A stretch of 64,000 nucleotides of DNA, taken from Galerina marginata (taxonomy: Eukaryota > Basidiomycota > Agaricomycetes > Agaricales > Galerinaceae). The notes below the pieces were generated by a model. That model was not told the origin of the DNA. It did no database searches and saw only the letters and a list, made by a program, of their open reading frames with translations. Of this stretch, positions 11,151 through 22,669 are shown one piece after another; within the stretch, counting starts at the first letter, position 1, and each line of letters begins with the position of its first letter. Made by a program: the position numbers and the translations under genes. The stretch lies in contig JAECYW010000013.1 in the NCBI GenBank assembly GCA_023014335.1, positions 1,922,001 to 1,986,000 on the forward strand. Reading direction: 5' to 3'.

Positions 11151-12109
11151 GTTCTTTTTGTCCCAACCCACCCCACTACTTACCGAATGCCTCCAGGCCA
11201 ACCCCCCACCTCGTAGAGGGTGCCGCCAGCCACCTGCGCCTCATTCTCTGCGCCGGCACTCGATCACCTTCGACGTGCGAGTGCCCCCTGCGCTTTATCC
11301 GTCACCCACCCCCTCCCATCAGCCTCACCACGCCTCTCGAGACGCCCGACCACCAGCAGTAGCATAACAACCGCTGCTGACCGCTGCTGCTGGCATGGGT
11401 GTGGGTGAGCAATGGCAGCGAGAAATACGCTGCTGTTCGTGGCTTGAAGGCGGCCGGCAGGGCCTAGCTCCGTGCACCCAGGCCTCGCCCTCCAGCAGCT
11501 TCCCCCTCCGCGTCCCAATACCCAACGACCGCTTCTGGTACCACAGCAGCAACTCCACTGCGATCTGCGAAGACGACGACGACTATTCAGTGCTGCTCGT
11601 CGGGCGGCGTGGTAGTTCGAGTGGAGCAGCAGCAGCCTTTTACTGCTGTTGACGCTCCTGTTGCTGAGCTATGGTGGTCGGCGATGCGATGCATTACGAG
11701 CAGCGGCCCGGTGGCTGTTGACTTTGCCCCTCGGCCCCGTCACGACGCCTCCCGCCTTCGCCTTGTGTACCCCTACCCAACACCGCCCACGTCTCCCCGT
11801 CCATGCCCAAGCCCCCGGAACGACGCACTGGAGGCGAAGCTTGGATGACTTTAGCTTGGTGCCGAGGGCAGGGTCATCGCTTCACGAACAATGGGACTGC
11901 GGGAGCTGGAGACGGGAATGGGTGGTCCATTGACGGTACCGCCGCATACAAGCTGCAGCAAGGCGTGGGCGGTAATGCAGGCGGACGTTAAGGCGGGAAC
12001 GAAGGGGCCGCAGTCGGCGGTCTCTCCCCGTAGATTCTAGATATATAACAGCATGTATTAGTAGTAACAATATTTTATTTTACTTTACATATCTCAAACA
12101 GGTCTATAG

Positions 12110-12980
12110 GTGAATTTACGAAGTTCGAACCGTTAGCATGCCAAATCCGGAAGGTTGACGAGAAGTGCATCAAAGTGGGTGCGGCTCAACTACCCTTTCC
12201 CCTTCGAACCTTTCGGTAAAAATTGTACCGTTAGATTCGCATTATTTAGGGGATTGTAGCTATGTATTAAAGTAACTAAAATTCTACCGGCAATGAAGCA
12301 CCAAACGCGAAATAAAGGGAAACTGCCAAACGTGAGATCCCGTCAATGGTTCTAAAAATAGCGTGCCTGGCGCGCGTTATTTTTGGAACGTCATCCAAAC
12401 CAACGAGCGCCAATCCATCCATCCCCCGCCCCCGTGAAGGGCGCAAAGGGTACAATTAAATAGAGAATATTCATAGTATCCTACTGCAGTTTTTTCCGTG
12501 TCGGGATTCGCGCTGTACGTCGAGCGCGACCCAAAATACAATGTCGGGCGGCTCGGGATAGCATTTCGGGCAGTGTTGACAGCTGTTTGACAGCAGCCCC
12601 CGCCCAATATTTCCGCGTCATCCATAAGCATCCGCGCCAATCCATCCATTCCCGCCCCCCGAGAGGCGCGCAAAGGGTGGGGGCGCATATAATAATATTA
12701 TTGGACCCTGAATATCTTTTTTCCGCGCCCAAATGCGCCCCTAACAGCGAGCAGCACCCAAAATACAGTTTCCGGGCATCATTTAGGCATTGTTGACACA
12801 TGTTTACACTGTCCCGCCCCACAGCCATCAAACACCCTCCCCCGGCACCCCCGGCAGGCATATATGAGCATAATATGTGCTGTTGGCAAGTTTGCCACCT
12901 TGGCAAAAATGCGCTGTGGATATCTGACTTTACTTAGTAAAAATGCTACAGGTCATATATAATTATAGCTGCTATGGCTG
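12110..12980 (-). repeat. Right terminal inverted repeat of element 1
   Basis: Reverse-complement partner of 7639-8480. The tip read inward is CAGCCATAGCAGCTATAATT, identical to the left tip of element 2. The first 35 bases of the two tips align without a gap, ending in a shared TATGACCTGTAG. Confidence 0.85.
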
Positions 12981-12987
12981 AACGTAT
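12981..12987 (+). repeat. Right target-site duplication AACGTAT of element 1
   Basis: Exact repeat of 7632-7638. The dioxygenase reading frame resumes directly after it with GTATTCAATCGGGG. Confidence 0.92.
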
Positions 12988-13208
12988 GTATTCAATCGGG
13001 GGAACGCCGTTACTCTTTTACTCAATACACTTCCAGGGGAATCTTTCGCTGGGTAGACAATGGCTATCAGAAATCGGTCGACTCCTTAGGCGCTATGGAC
13101 CCCGAAGAGCAGGCAAAGCTGCTCAGTGACCTGTCCAACCAGCTCGAATACGGCCTTTCTCTGTATTCGACGCTGGAGGAGCTAGAGAGTGCTTTGCAAA
13201 AGTCGTAG

Positions 13209-14055
13209 ATTATGATGTAATTTTGTACCCTGCCCGCCCTGTACCTCTCAATATGATTTATTTGCCAAGTACACATGCCGTGCGCCAATTGAGAGAATGT
13301 AACAAGCAGAGCTTCAATATTTGGTGGGTTAATGTACTCTTAGGTGGCTAGTTTTGAAGTAGAGGCTGGCTGGACCCCTAGCTTCAAAGTAAAAACTTGC
13401 TAGAACCCATAGTTCTTGCAGTCGCCTCTAATCTAACTTGAAATATACTATGTCTGCTACCTCAGAAGCATCATAGCCTAACCAATGTAATTAATAGTCC
13501 ACAGATAACGAATGACATTTAAACAGTGAATGTCGAGCAAAGCTACATTGTGAAGTCGACTTCAAGCTCAAGACATAATATTTTGTCGCTCTTCGCTCTT
13601 GCCGCCCCTTTATTAGCTTAAGTACTTTGTAGGCTTTTGGCCTGACAATACTTGTAAACCAATCAATGAAAACGTATGATATTTATTAGCTACCTTTTGC
13701 GAAATCACTGCTCTTTCCAAACTACGTATTCAAACTTGCATTCACAATCTTCAACCCTAAGCCAACTAAACATCTGTGGACTTGGATGACGTATTCACTC
13801 GCTCGTTATTCAGTGAGGATACTGCGAAGGTATTAGCATCTCAAACGAAGCTCTCTGAATGCCTAAGAAATACGAAGACTCGTAAATCGGTAATAACTCA
13901 CTACTCATATGTGCTTCAATTCTTTCAACTGCGATTACAATTTTCAAGTCGCAAGCGCAACGACAAACTTGCAGTGACGGTTGAAATTACGTGCTCTGAA
14001 GCAATCATGATTGTTATTTCCAAACTCCTAAATTATACCAGCCCCCACTACATAA
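13209..14055. other. Intergenic stretch, no gene seen
   Basis: AT-rich sequence after the dioxygenase stop. One 126-codon plus-strand frame (13776-14156) begins at a TTG codon, has no domain and overlaps the MYND remnant on the other strand; I do not support it. Confidence 0.4.
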
Positions 14056-14776
14056 CTAACGACCCTTTAGCTGTAAAAGAATGTAGTTTACTAAGCCTAA
14101 TATCCCTCCATCTTGTAATACTGATTCAATTTCAACTTGAACATCCAATCGCGTAAATGGAATAAAATGAACCACCTGCTTGAGATCCACTCCAATTACG
14201 ATGCTTTTGAGCCCGTAATTCGCGTTGTTGAAGCTATATACCTTGAGTAAGATGTTCACTGTAAAATTTCCCCCTTGCTTTGCTTCGAACATGATGGATT
14301 CCTCTTGCGATATCGTGCGGCGGTCGACAAGGTCTACTGCGGTCGTGTCGATGGCGATTCAATCAGCAGGAGGGAGCCACGGGTCGGCTTGCAGCATTAC
14401 CAGCGTGAAGCACGCTGCCCAGGTTTTGGCATACTCCTTCATCTTTCTCAGTCTCTCCGGCAGTGGGCGAGAAAGGTCGGGAGCGGCCTTAAGCATGAGG
14501 AGTCCAAGGGCGATTCATATGACCCGTTTCTGGTGAGCTTCCAACCACGCGATGCTGAGGCTCAGGTCGGGTGGTACATCAGTGTCATGGCAGTACCTTC
14601 GATGAAGCGCTCGATGTTTGAGTTGACAGGCCTTGCCCTAGTCGGGGTTCAGAGCTTGAAAGGGAGGTAAAAGAGAAGAAAACGTACACAATAAAATGCA
14701 CAGTTGCATCCTCCGCATAAAAAACTCCGGCTTCGTTTAGCAAAACACTCGAAGCAGCGACGGCGGCAGACGGGAC
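14056..14776 (-). pseudogene. MYND zinc-finger protein remnant
   Basis: Minus-strand exons. 14776-14688 encodes CFEC...LCGGCNCAFYC and ends at a GTACGT donor. 14637 to about 14522 continues GKACQLKHRALHRRYCHD. Together they make a complete MYND pattern C-x2-C-x8-C-x2-C-x4-YC-x3-C-x7-H-x3-C, a zinc-binding protein-interaction module frequent in mushroom genomes. A further exon holds MKEYAKTWAACFTLVMLQADPW and runs into an in-frame TGA at 14361-14359, after which the frame continues to 14056. The upstream part is not seen; repeat sequence (14.8-15.06 kb) and the Plavaka element lie there. The finger is clear; the gene ends and intactness are not. Confidence 0.68.
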
Positions 14777-14815
14777 CTGGCACATCAGGAAAAGGACCCT
14801 TTGTCCTAGAGCACC

Positions 14816-15060
14816 TCAGGTAATTCCCAGTTTCCCAAAGCATATCTTAGCATCCTGGAGTGCTCCAGACGTCTCTGGATGTCTTTGGAAAACTGGGAAT
14901 TATTTATAGATCTCTGGGCATCTCTGAAACTCACTGAGATGGCCAAATATGTTTCTCTCATTGTTATGCTTCTCTGAGAGCGTTTTAATCATCTTTGTAA
15001 ACATGAAAAATCTTTGCAGTGCTCCTGATGTCTTTGTATTCTAAACTTTAATATAATGTG
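14816..15060. repeat. Degenerate CTCTGGA/TCTTTGG tract with foldback
   Basis: Words such as TCTCTGG, TCTTTGG, CTCCAGA and CTCTGAG recur. TAATTCCCAGTTT at 14821-14833 is complementary to AAACTGGGAATTA at 14890-14902, with an inner palindrome CTGGAG-TG-CTCCAG. The wording resembles the tracts at 26.46-27.12 and 44.09-44.25 kb. It sits between the MYND remnant and the transposase. Confidence 0.55.
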
Positions 15061-15077
15061 TATTTATGTGGGTATAT

Positions 15078-18000
15078 CTACCAGATTGTCTGGTAACTGT
15101 ATTTACTAAGCCAGTTATTAACAAAAAATGAGGATGCTCGGTCAAGAACAGTAGCGGGCGTCCAATTTGCTGGAACAGTACCATCCTGAGGAAAGACAGG
15201 AAATAACATGCAACTCTGGCGAATATGGGTTAAGGAAAGAATTGCACCCTGTACCCTGGTTGAACTTGTTGTTGTTGAAGTTGAGTGGACTTTCTTGATA
15301 CGATACATCATGCCATGCTTCTCATTTGCTGCTTTCTCCAGCCTTGAGTACCATTCAATGTACACCAATGGTTCCTTTGGCCAATTTTTCGGTCGGGGTC
15401 GAATTCCATAATTCGACTTGACCTGCTCGGGGAGAGTAAAAATCACCCGTACACGTCCAACTCTTGTCCCTTGATTGTATGAATTAGCCATCCAGCCTTA
15501 TGAAGTATAATTATGTCACGCACCAGCCAGACCTGTCGATTCGGCTGTTTCATCGACAACAGCTATAACGGTATCAAACCGTCCATTTGGATTCTGGGTG
15601 GTACGGGGAAGAGCTCGGACAAGGTCGTTCTCTTCACCATCATCGTGTATGCTCTGGGGGTGGAATCGGAATGTGTTGTAGACATTGACGTATTCAAAAG
15701 GAAGTACAGCTGTATCGAGGTGTCGTTGGGAAACCTTCAAGTTATCAGGGGTAAGCACGTTTAGAAAGGCTTTTAGGTAGTATGAAAAATCAGGTGCGTT
15801 GTACCGATCCTCTATTAGTGAAAGTCGACGCCTTGGGAAGGAGGGATGTTTTGCTATTGAGATTGGCGGTTTCTTTTTTGCTGGTGTTGCCAGTAGAACT
15901 GTTTCCGACTCGGAATCAACATTTGCTTCGGACTGTCGCAGATTCTTTTGGTGGAATTCAAAGCTGGTGACCTTTTCTTGCCTTGATAGCCATTGTATCA
16001 TTTGAGGGAATTCATCTCGTTGATTTGACGCTCTCCATCCATTTTTTGCGAAGTCGATATGGAGCCGTTTGAACATCTCCGTGTTGTAGTTATCGGTAGT
16101 CCCAAAAAGTTCGATAGCTTCTATATAGTGCAGTAGAGAATGAAATTTAGGAATGTTGAAGTCGTCGCGAACGCCGGTTTTGGTGAAATATTCTCGATTT
16201 TCGTGAAATCGATTCAGTGCGTCTTTCATATACCCAAGAGTTATTGAATCATGGGCAGTATATTGAGCAAGCTGGATGAAGTCTAAGATCGCAGTCACAG
16301 CCGCTATTCCCTGTGCGGGCATAGAGCCAACAAGACACCCTAAAAGGATCTTTGCCATGTTTTTTCTTTCTGTACCGGATATTTGAGACATAGCAAAAAT
16401 GCCATTTTTGAATTGACGAAGACCATAGGCAGGAGGAAGCGCTCGGATGCGCCGGTCCAGTTCGTGGGGAGAAAGTATTTTTTGGCACCAATGAACCAGA
16501 TGCTTGAAGACCCCCTGGTAGATTTGATGCAAAATGTCAGGTGTTATCGAGCAATGAATGTCGCAAAGTGGAAAACCAGTCCAGAATGGCTGGTATACAC
16601 TGCCAGCAACATCACGTTCCATGCAGTATGCGTGAAACTTCTGTGGCTTGCCATCCGCTTGCCGCTTCGCATCATTGATAATTTGTTCGGTCCATTCCTG
16701 GGTACGGTTTTCTGCCGGTATCGTGTTTTGAAGATCGTTAGCGGGAGTCTTGCACTTCACGCATGTGCCATACTTTGTGCATGCTACTAGGCATTGTTCT
16801 GGGTAGTCGGCAACGTAACACGTAAGGATGGGATGAACGCGTTGAACAGCACCGTCAGAACTTGTCATCTCAACACCGTCAGTGCCAGCTTTGATGAGGG
16901 GTTGCAGGACGATACGCATTGACTCATAGAACAATTGCTGTACGAGTGAACGATGTTGCTGGTCATTCATCCTGGAACGATCCATCTTCTCGACGGAAAG
17001 ATAGGCAATAAGGATGCATGCATGTTTCGAGGGTTTTCGTCGAGTGGCTTTGGGAATATTCCCAATGGTTAGGTAAACTGGATAGGCAGCTTTATTTCCA
17101 GAAAATTGAGTAAGTTGTGTCTTGTCGGTTGCAATAATGATTGGAGCTAGGGTAGCGCCCGGAGGAAGAAGAGACTAGGACGGCCATTAGAAGACGCCGT
17201 GTAACAGTTGGTAGAATTATTACCTGAAGAACGTGCCACCACTTTGCTGTATTCATTTCGGTGTAAATCCGATTCTTCAGCGTTTTGTCAGAAAAAATTT
17301 TCCGACCTGCAAATACCATCTCAGGTGACAGCTGGGGGTCCTTCCAAAGGCTTTTAACTGCTTCAATGGGGTCACGATATCTAAGGGTAAAGGATTCGTT
17401 TGGCTTCTCATCGAAACTTAGCTTGACGGACTTCCAATCTCCGGCCTTCTCAGGAATTGCATCCAGCTTCTGGTGAAGTCCTCGTATGTTATGATAGGAA
17501 AGCCCCAGCTTTTCAACGACCTAAATCAAATCAGATACCACAAGTATTTCATAATTAAAACCACATACCCCTGGAATCTCTAGAAGTCGGTTGAAGGCAT
17601 TATAGCTAGGTCCATCCTTGACAGCCCACTGGGCTACTCACCAATCCAATTCTGAAGTAAATGGGAAGAAGTGGTTGGGTTCAGCTCCATCGTCCATGAT
17701 ATTATCACCGTCTTTGTCGATTTGAAAATGCCTTGGAAGCGGATCACGGCGATAAATTTTACCGGATATTTCGTCAATTTGGACAACACGCTCATCATTG
17801 TTGTCGCTGTCCAGAACTGAATGCCTTGTATTAGAAGCTCCTTGGAGTATCTGATTTTCAGCTGTCTGTGGTCCTGGCCCTGCAGCTCCAAGCGCTTCGT
17901 CAGGAGGAAGAAAGTCGTATTCGTCTTCATAGGGTCCAAAGTCCATTTCAATATCTGGATCTGCCTGAGGATCGTAATCTCTCCAATCATTGTCTTCCTC

Positions 18001-18168
18001 CAGCTCTGGTAGTGGCGGCGGCGGCGGTGATTTCGAGTCATCGAGTCCCAAATCTCTCAACTTTCCCTTCATATACCAGGAGCAACTTCTTGAAGTACTG
18101 AGGTGGGAATGCATCGAGCCAATACTGGAAAACCAACGAGGACACCTGGCTTCACAGGGAACGCTCAT
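15078..18168 (-). pseudogene. Plavaka-type transposase, one in-frame stop
   Basis: Four minus-strand exons: 18168-17569, 17520-17224, 17174-15524, 15469-15078, with consistent phases and GTATGT, GTAATA and GTGCGT donors. They add up to 980 codons. The N-terminus has a C2H2-like CPRWFSSIGSMHSHLSTSRSC, followed by an acidic linker. The catalytic region carries the Plavaka hallmark DIHCSITPDILHQIYQGVF and the C-terminus ends SKYSYQTIW. Plavaka transposases are RNase H-fold enzymes of CACTA-like fungal DNA transposons. The only lesion is TGA at 17640-17638 between ELDW and VAQWAVKDG; the frame is open on both sides. Terminal inverted repeats were not found. The element is therefore recent but probably dead. 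Confidence 0.87.
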
Positions 18169-18358
18169 TTTGCACAGATGAGGGATGAGGGAGAAAAAGA
18201 TATATTGACAATCTAGAGCGTGAGTAGGATATACCAGTGGGGCAATAAATAGACCATTGAGCTGAATAATCGTCAAGACTAAATTAGCCGTCACTGCCAC
18301 ATCCATTCACAACGCACCTTAGCATTCCCGGAACCGCTACATGATGTCAGAAAACCTC

Positions 18359-19075
18359 TCACATCTCCATTGACATCTCCTTCCAGGAGCGATGCTGCTT
18401 CCTGAGACGGCGCCGCATTTTATCCAGCAAAACAAGTTCGAGTGCCAAGTTATCTGCCATTTTACTTGCAAATCCAGTAGTACCATGACGAATAATCTGC
18501 GTTTTCTTGAATGTGTCTTTTTCCTTGGCTAGCTTGAGTTTTAAACGGAGATCAGCCTTGAGCCAAGCTATCCTCGGTAATTTGAAAATGTTTGTCCTCT
18601 TTTTGGTCTTGAATTTGATGGGTTCGGAGGTGGAGGTAATTGAAGGCGTAAATGAAGTCTGGATATCCTGGAATTGTGAAAATGTAGCCTAGAAAGTGGT
18701 CAAAGCTTGATAAAGATATCTCAAGATGCGGGTATACCTTGAACCGAGTTGGCGACATAGCAGGGTATTTGTTGTATTTGGATGCATGCCATTGTTCATA
18801 TTCATCGTAAGTATAAGGCCCATGAAAATTTGGACTGGAACTCTGAGACATTGAGTGCAAAAGAGGAGCAATTGTGGACGAAACCTTACTTCATATGGAC
18901 CAATGCTATGGAAATCGGAATTAGAGGCACCTTCATTTTGCACCAGCGATGATATGCCATGAACTGGAGAGGCACAAGTAGGGGCATCTGAGAGGGGTAT
19001 AATTAAGCCTGGCATGGAAACACAGAGAGTCAAAGATCTGTTGAATAAATGAAGGATAATAAAGTCCAACTTCAA
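18359..19075 (-). CDS. Small Lys/Arg-rich protein beside the transposase
   Basis: Three exons on the transposase strand: 19075 (or 19015)-18890, 18842-18738, 18688-18359. Donors are GTAAGG and GTATAC, acceptors CAG and TAG, and phases agree. The product is 206 residues (186 from the second Met). A Ser/Pro-rich N-terminus is followed by a strongly basic C-terminus with KFKTKKRTNIFKL and LDKMRRRLRKQHRSWKEM, probably a helical nucleic-acid-binding region. The stop lies 191 bases upstream of the transposase ATG, so it could be an accessory gene of the Plavaka element. I do not recognise the family. Confidence 0.55.
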
Positions 19076-19387
19076 GATGAATCGAACTTAGGTCACGTGC
19101 TTCTTTGTCGATTTAACCAAGATTTAACTGACAATTATCTTGCTTGTGCTCCTTCAACTTAGTTGTAGATTAGATCATTTTGTTATCAAGACCATGATAT
19201 TGTGATTACATTCAACTGACGGATATCCACTCTTTCCAATCCATGTGTCTACTTGCTGCTGCGACTTGATTGTCTGGTCGACCAAACCTGTGTTGTCAAC
19301 AAGCTTGACGCCTTCGAGCGCATCATGGTCACTTTGTCATGCTGGGTGGGAGAGGGAAGGGGCGTGGTACATACAACAAAAATTAGG

Positions 19388-20641
19388 TGCCGGAGCTGCT
19401 GCTCCAGGAGCTCTCCAGGAGCTCGCCATCACACCCCGAGACGATATTATGCGGATCCAAAGAGAGTGTCTCCAGCGCCTCAAGGGTTGCTTCGCTTGTG
19501 TTGGCCATGGAGGGAACTTTGACGATGCGCGAGGATACCTTATATTGATAGAGAAACACAGATCAGCACAAAGAAAGTCCGAGGATAAGATAAGTAAAAG
19601 AAGGAGAAAAGAAACCCACATCATAATTGAACGAGAACAGCCTCTTCGTCGCTTTCGAGTACGGGCCTCCAGATTCCTATGGGATGCATGGCGTCTGGCT
19701 TGTTTGCAGCAAATCCGGGCGAGAGGAATCTGATCTTGCCGTGAGTTTGGTGCGGAGTTTTTCGAGTTTTTCCAAGAAGCAAGCAGAGCTTGGGACTGTA
19801 CCGCTCGTCGATAAGCACAGCGAGTTGCTGAGGAAGCCAATGACCTTCGGCACAATGGAACAGATTTCTGTGCGGGTTTCTGGGTCAGAATATGAAGCAA
19901 ATCTGAATTGAAGAAGCTGGGATCGAAAATAACAAGTGAGAACCTATGATAGACAGGAAGAGAAAATAAAGACGTTACCTTTATGAGGAATGCTGAGGCA
20001 AAGTGATGAAGACACTTTGCACTTCTGGACCATGTCAGATGTAATGACTAAAAGAAATGTAGTGATTGAGCATCTCGCGGGCGTGGTTTTCATTCAGAGG
20101 TTTGGCGGTTGTTGGTAAATACAAGCTGTAGCCATTCTGAAAAGGCAGAATGATCAATTGTCAATCGTCCAAAGCAGCTAAGGGATCATACCAAAGGGCC
20201 ATTATCCGAGAGCGCCTTCAAAGCCCATCGAGCATCGACGCGCTCAAGCACAAAGATTTGATCACTCCAGATCTGAGCAACATTTTGGGGTTTTCAGTGC
20301 CAGCCAGTGCATCATCAAGTTGAGCAGGCGGGCCCCCGTGACAGTCTTCTTGGTCATCCAGAAGTTGAGCGCATGGATGACCAGTTTGACGCTGTTCTCG
20401 TCAATGCATAGCCATGAGCGCAGATCCGGTGGGAGGGGGAAGAGGCTAGATTTTGTCGACGTGCAGATGGTCATGAGTCTGGAGAAGCGTGCATCTGAAT
20501 TTATTTTGCAGACGAGATTTTGACCATAGTTTACCTTGCACGACAATAGGATGGTATAACCCAGCCAACGTAGACATAAGCTAGAATGGCTTGGGTCTTG
20601 CACTTCCACGATCTTGCTAACTCCGATAAGCACCGTTCCAG
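19388..20641 (-). CDS. Unidentified helical multi-exon gene, possibly broken
   Basis: Minus-strand exon-like segments with good amphipathic helix character: around 20535-20641 (FRALERCLSELARSWKCKTQ, continuing across element 3), 20478-20300 (LRSWLCIDENSVKLVIHALN), near 20260-20190 (ALERVDARWALKALSDNGPL region) and 20050-19800 (FASYSDPETRTEICSIVPKV). The last piece around 19550-19390 has MANTSEATLEALETLSLDPH. It looks like an ARM/HEAT-type repeat protein. Exon joins are not all in phase and a TAG interrupts near 19680, so this is either mis-split or decayed. No function is proposed. Confidence 0.35.
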
Positions 20642-21645
20642 CACCTGTTGCCACTACCTTGATGTGTAAATAATGGTAACTTGCCCAAGGAGGACTTTGC
20701 ATCAGGAAGGTAAACTGCCCTACTTGGTAAGTTGACCGTTGACCGTTAACTTACCAAGGGCTGTAAATTGACCATGTACTAATATATGGCTTATATCTCA
20801 ATAAGAAAAGAAGACACAGCCACGATTTTGATGGATTCAGGGTCGCGTAGCTGATTACGTCATTTTTTATCAGAGGCACAGCCACATCCGAGCACATCCT
20901 GGAAAGGCTCGGCAAACTAGCCTCACTTTTTGACAGCTTGGGCAGTTTACCAAGCCATCCCTGAATGTGCTCGGATGTGGCTGTGCTATTGATAAAAAAT
21001 GTGTGGCCAAGCCATCTGACCCTGAATCCATCAAAATTTTGTGCCTAGCTATTTTTCCCACAGAGAAAAATGCAAAAAAGTGAAAAAAAGCCGGCGGTGA
21101 GAAATTTTGGCTGACAGGAAAATTTCCCAAAAAGGAAAGAGGGTCTCAAAAGAACGTAATCTATTTTTAGACCCTACTAAAATTTAAATCACATGACTAG
21201 ATACCTTCCTCATTGAGATATAAGGCTTTTAGTGTTAATGAATAATTTAAAGAACTTAGCACAAATGCTGCTAAGTCCAAAATTGGCTGGCTGACTAAAT
21301 ACTGCCATTTTAGGCAATTGCATCTTGATTGCCTTTTATATCATGGATGCAGTGGCCCTGAGAGCCTTTATTTATATTTGTTTACATTTGAGGCCATAAA
21401 ATTACATAAATGTGCGACAAGCATGTAAATAGAGGCAAATTCAAAGTCATGTGATCTGAATTGATCCCATCAATCACCAAATAAATACTTTATGTACGTA
21501 CGTACTAGAGCAACATTGTAGCACATCGTAGCCTAATACGTAGGCAGACTCTTGGTAAACTGCTGTTGGGTAGTTTACCTACCTGATGCAAAGTCCTCCT
21601 TGGGCAGTTTACCTACCTGATGTCTTCAACTAGCAGCATAGGCTG
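20642..21645 (+). mobile_element. Element 3: 1.0-kb CACCT...GGCTG transposon
   Basis: Left tip CACCTGTTGCCACTACCTTG; right tip read inward CAGCCTATGCTGCTAG. Inverted repeats include CCCAAGGAGGACTTTGCATC and AGGTAAACT on both sides. An internal foldback pairs CACAGCCACATCCGAGCACA near 20878 with its complement near 20970-20990. It is a full-length relative of 29569-30580, with matching interior. The flanking 7-mers (GTTCCAG and, shifted by one base, GAACCAG) agree only in part, so the target duplication has mutated or the copy has recombined. It is non-coding. Confidence 0.8.
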
Positions 21646-22541
21646 AACCAGAGCCCGAAAATCAAGTCCTTTATAATACGGGGCAGCATTTTGTTCTGGA
21701 GCTTGCTCTTGCTTGTCGAAATTTCCTATCCGACCCTTCTAATCTGGAGGACCCTATCGTGAAAATTTTTCAGTTTCTCAAAGCAACAAGTCTATCCTCT
21801 GGGACAACACTCGATACAATACGGACAATCATGGTCGTTGATAGCCTTGACAATCTGGCTGCAAGATGTAGTCAGGCTGAGGAAAACATTGCTGTAACGC
21901 AATTCAACTTCGTTGTAAAGTCGTCAGGTCTGTTTTCTCCTGTCTTTGTGTGCTTCAATCTAAACTCCTTGTCTTTAGCACATGTGATAAATCTAAACGC
22001 ACAAAGGCAGCCGTTCTCAAGACAATCCAAAGCACAAAGACACATTGAACACTTGCGGCCTACGTATCAGATGGTGCTAAATTTTGCCTGTTGGCAGGCG
22101 GAGGTCTGCTCAATGTATTTTACACATCTGTGATTGTTATTGATTGCTTAATAGGGTCAATCTTTCTCTTAGCTATAGTTGCTGCCGTTAGCTTAAGGGC
22201 AACAATACGAGGATTAACACATGATATAATCCTTAGAATCAATTATGCTCTAAGATGTCCAAATCCTGGTATGTGACTTGAAAGTTAGTTATACATCAAC
22301 TTAAATGTACCTTTCAGATCATCCGTTTGGGAAAATGATTATTCAGGATATTATTCCTGCGATTTCCCTTTTGAGGCAGCAGTTCCGTATAACATTCTCG
22401 ACAATGTTTGACAGGGAGCTCCTCTTTAGTAGGGGTGTTTTCCCAGAAGTAGAGGCTGGTGATTTACAAAGATCCGACGAGTTCTTTAACTCTATAACAT
22501 TTAAGTATGATGGTATCCTCTTAGTTGTCAGTTCTTATTAA
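21646..22541 (+). CDS. Conserved-unknown basidiomycete protein, C-terminal part
   Basis: Plus-strand frame beginning at the right edge of element 3 with PEPENQVLYNTGQHFV and LELALACRNFLSDPSNLEDP, continuing to a GTCTGT donor near 21930. Later exons contain GAKFCLLAGGGLLNVFY, one hydrophobic segment (VIVIDCLIGSIFLLAIVAAV, membrane-like) and MIIQDIIPAISLLRQQFRI. The pieces resemble a mushroom family of unknown function as I recall it. The 5' part is missing, presumably cut by element 3, and one join around 22055-22070 is out of frame, so it may be a pseudogene. Confidence 0.45.
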
Positions 22542-22669
22542 AGACATGTTTTTCTAGTGCATTCATCAAACGTAGAAGCATCAAGGCTTGGAATAGCTGC
22601 TACTCTCCTCTGCAAAACTCCGTTCCCATTTTCCCCTACTACTTGATCAACCATTCTGTGTTATCAACA

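Larger units (their letters stand above)
8481..12109. other. Non-coding core of element 1
   Basis: A GC-rich outer zone (8.5-9.7 and 10.95-12.0 kb) surrounds an AT-rich centre (10.06-10.75 kb). The same order recurs inverted in element 2 (33.6-37.1 kb). No spliced or continuous protein with a known domain is seen; apparent ORFs of up to 160 codons occur on both strands over the same GC-rich bases and are not conserved as frames. Paired hairpin boxes mark the borders of the centre. Confidence 0.6.
7639..12980 (+). mobile_element. Element 1: 5.34-kb DNA transposon with long TIRs, no transposase
   Basis: Starts 5'-CACCTGTAGCTGCCAG and ends CTATGGCTG-3', so the right end read inward is 5'-CAGCCATAGCAGC. 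The inverted repeats run about 0.85 kb (7639-8480 versus 12110-12980) and stay alignable throughout. A perfect 7-bp target duplication flanks it. The interior (8481-12109) has several GC-rich open frames that are biased by composition and hold no recognisable domain, so the element looks non-autonomous. A second copy in the opposite orientation is at 32730-37940, and smaller relatives at 20642, 29569 and 31430 share its termini. A 7-bp duplication is not typical of CACTA (2-4), hAT (8) or Mutator (8-10); the superfamily is unresolved. Confidence 0.92.
5894..13208 (+). pseudogene. TET/JBP-type 2OG-Fe(II) dioxygenase gene split by a transposon
   Basis: Spliced plus-strand gene. A probable start is ATG at 5894, with an exon ending at a GTGAGT donor at 6016. 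A Pro/Ser-rich exon lies around 6270-6860. Exons with clear frames are about 6907-7216 and 7270-7638, resuming at 12988-13208 (stop TAG 13206-13208). The core reads YKHVDFGNLAFGW (His-x-Asp iron ligands), GGHLILWDLG, and FPPGSTILIPSSAIHHSN (distal His). The end contains RRYSF, likely supplying the 2-oxoglutarate-binding Arg, and FRWVDNGY. TET/JBP enzymes oxidise 5-methyl groups of DNA bases. Element 1 (7639-12980) sits between the distal His and that Arg, so this copy should be inactive. Removing the element and one 7-bp repeat restores the frame. The splicing of 6016-6270 is uncertain. Confidence 0.82.

Noticed and set aside
7639..12980. Site-specific insertion into a 21-bp sequence shared by two genes
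   Set aside because: The outer 7-bp AACGTAT duplication and the rejoined reading frame show that the shared bases are the element's own tips.
14275..14670. 131-codon plus-strand ORF
   Set aside because: The opposite strand encodes a complete MYND zinc pattern across an intron; the plus frame is its shadow.
16383..16790. 135-codon plus-strand ORF
   Set aside because: It lies antisense to the large Plavaka transposase exon, whose frame has clear family motifs and in-phase introns.
20478..20534. A clean intron GTAAAC...CAG in the 20.3-20.6 kb frame
   Set aside because: The sequence is open both with and without splicing in different frames, so the intron cannot be decided from sequence alone.
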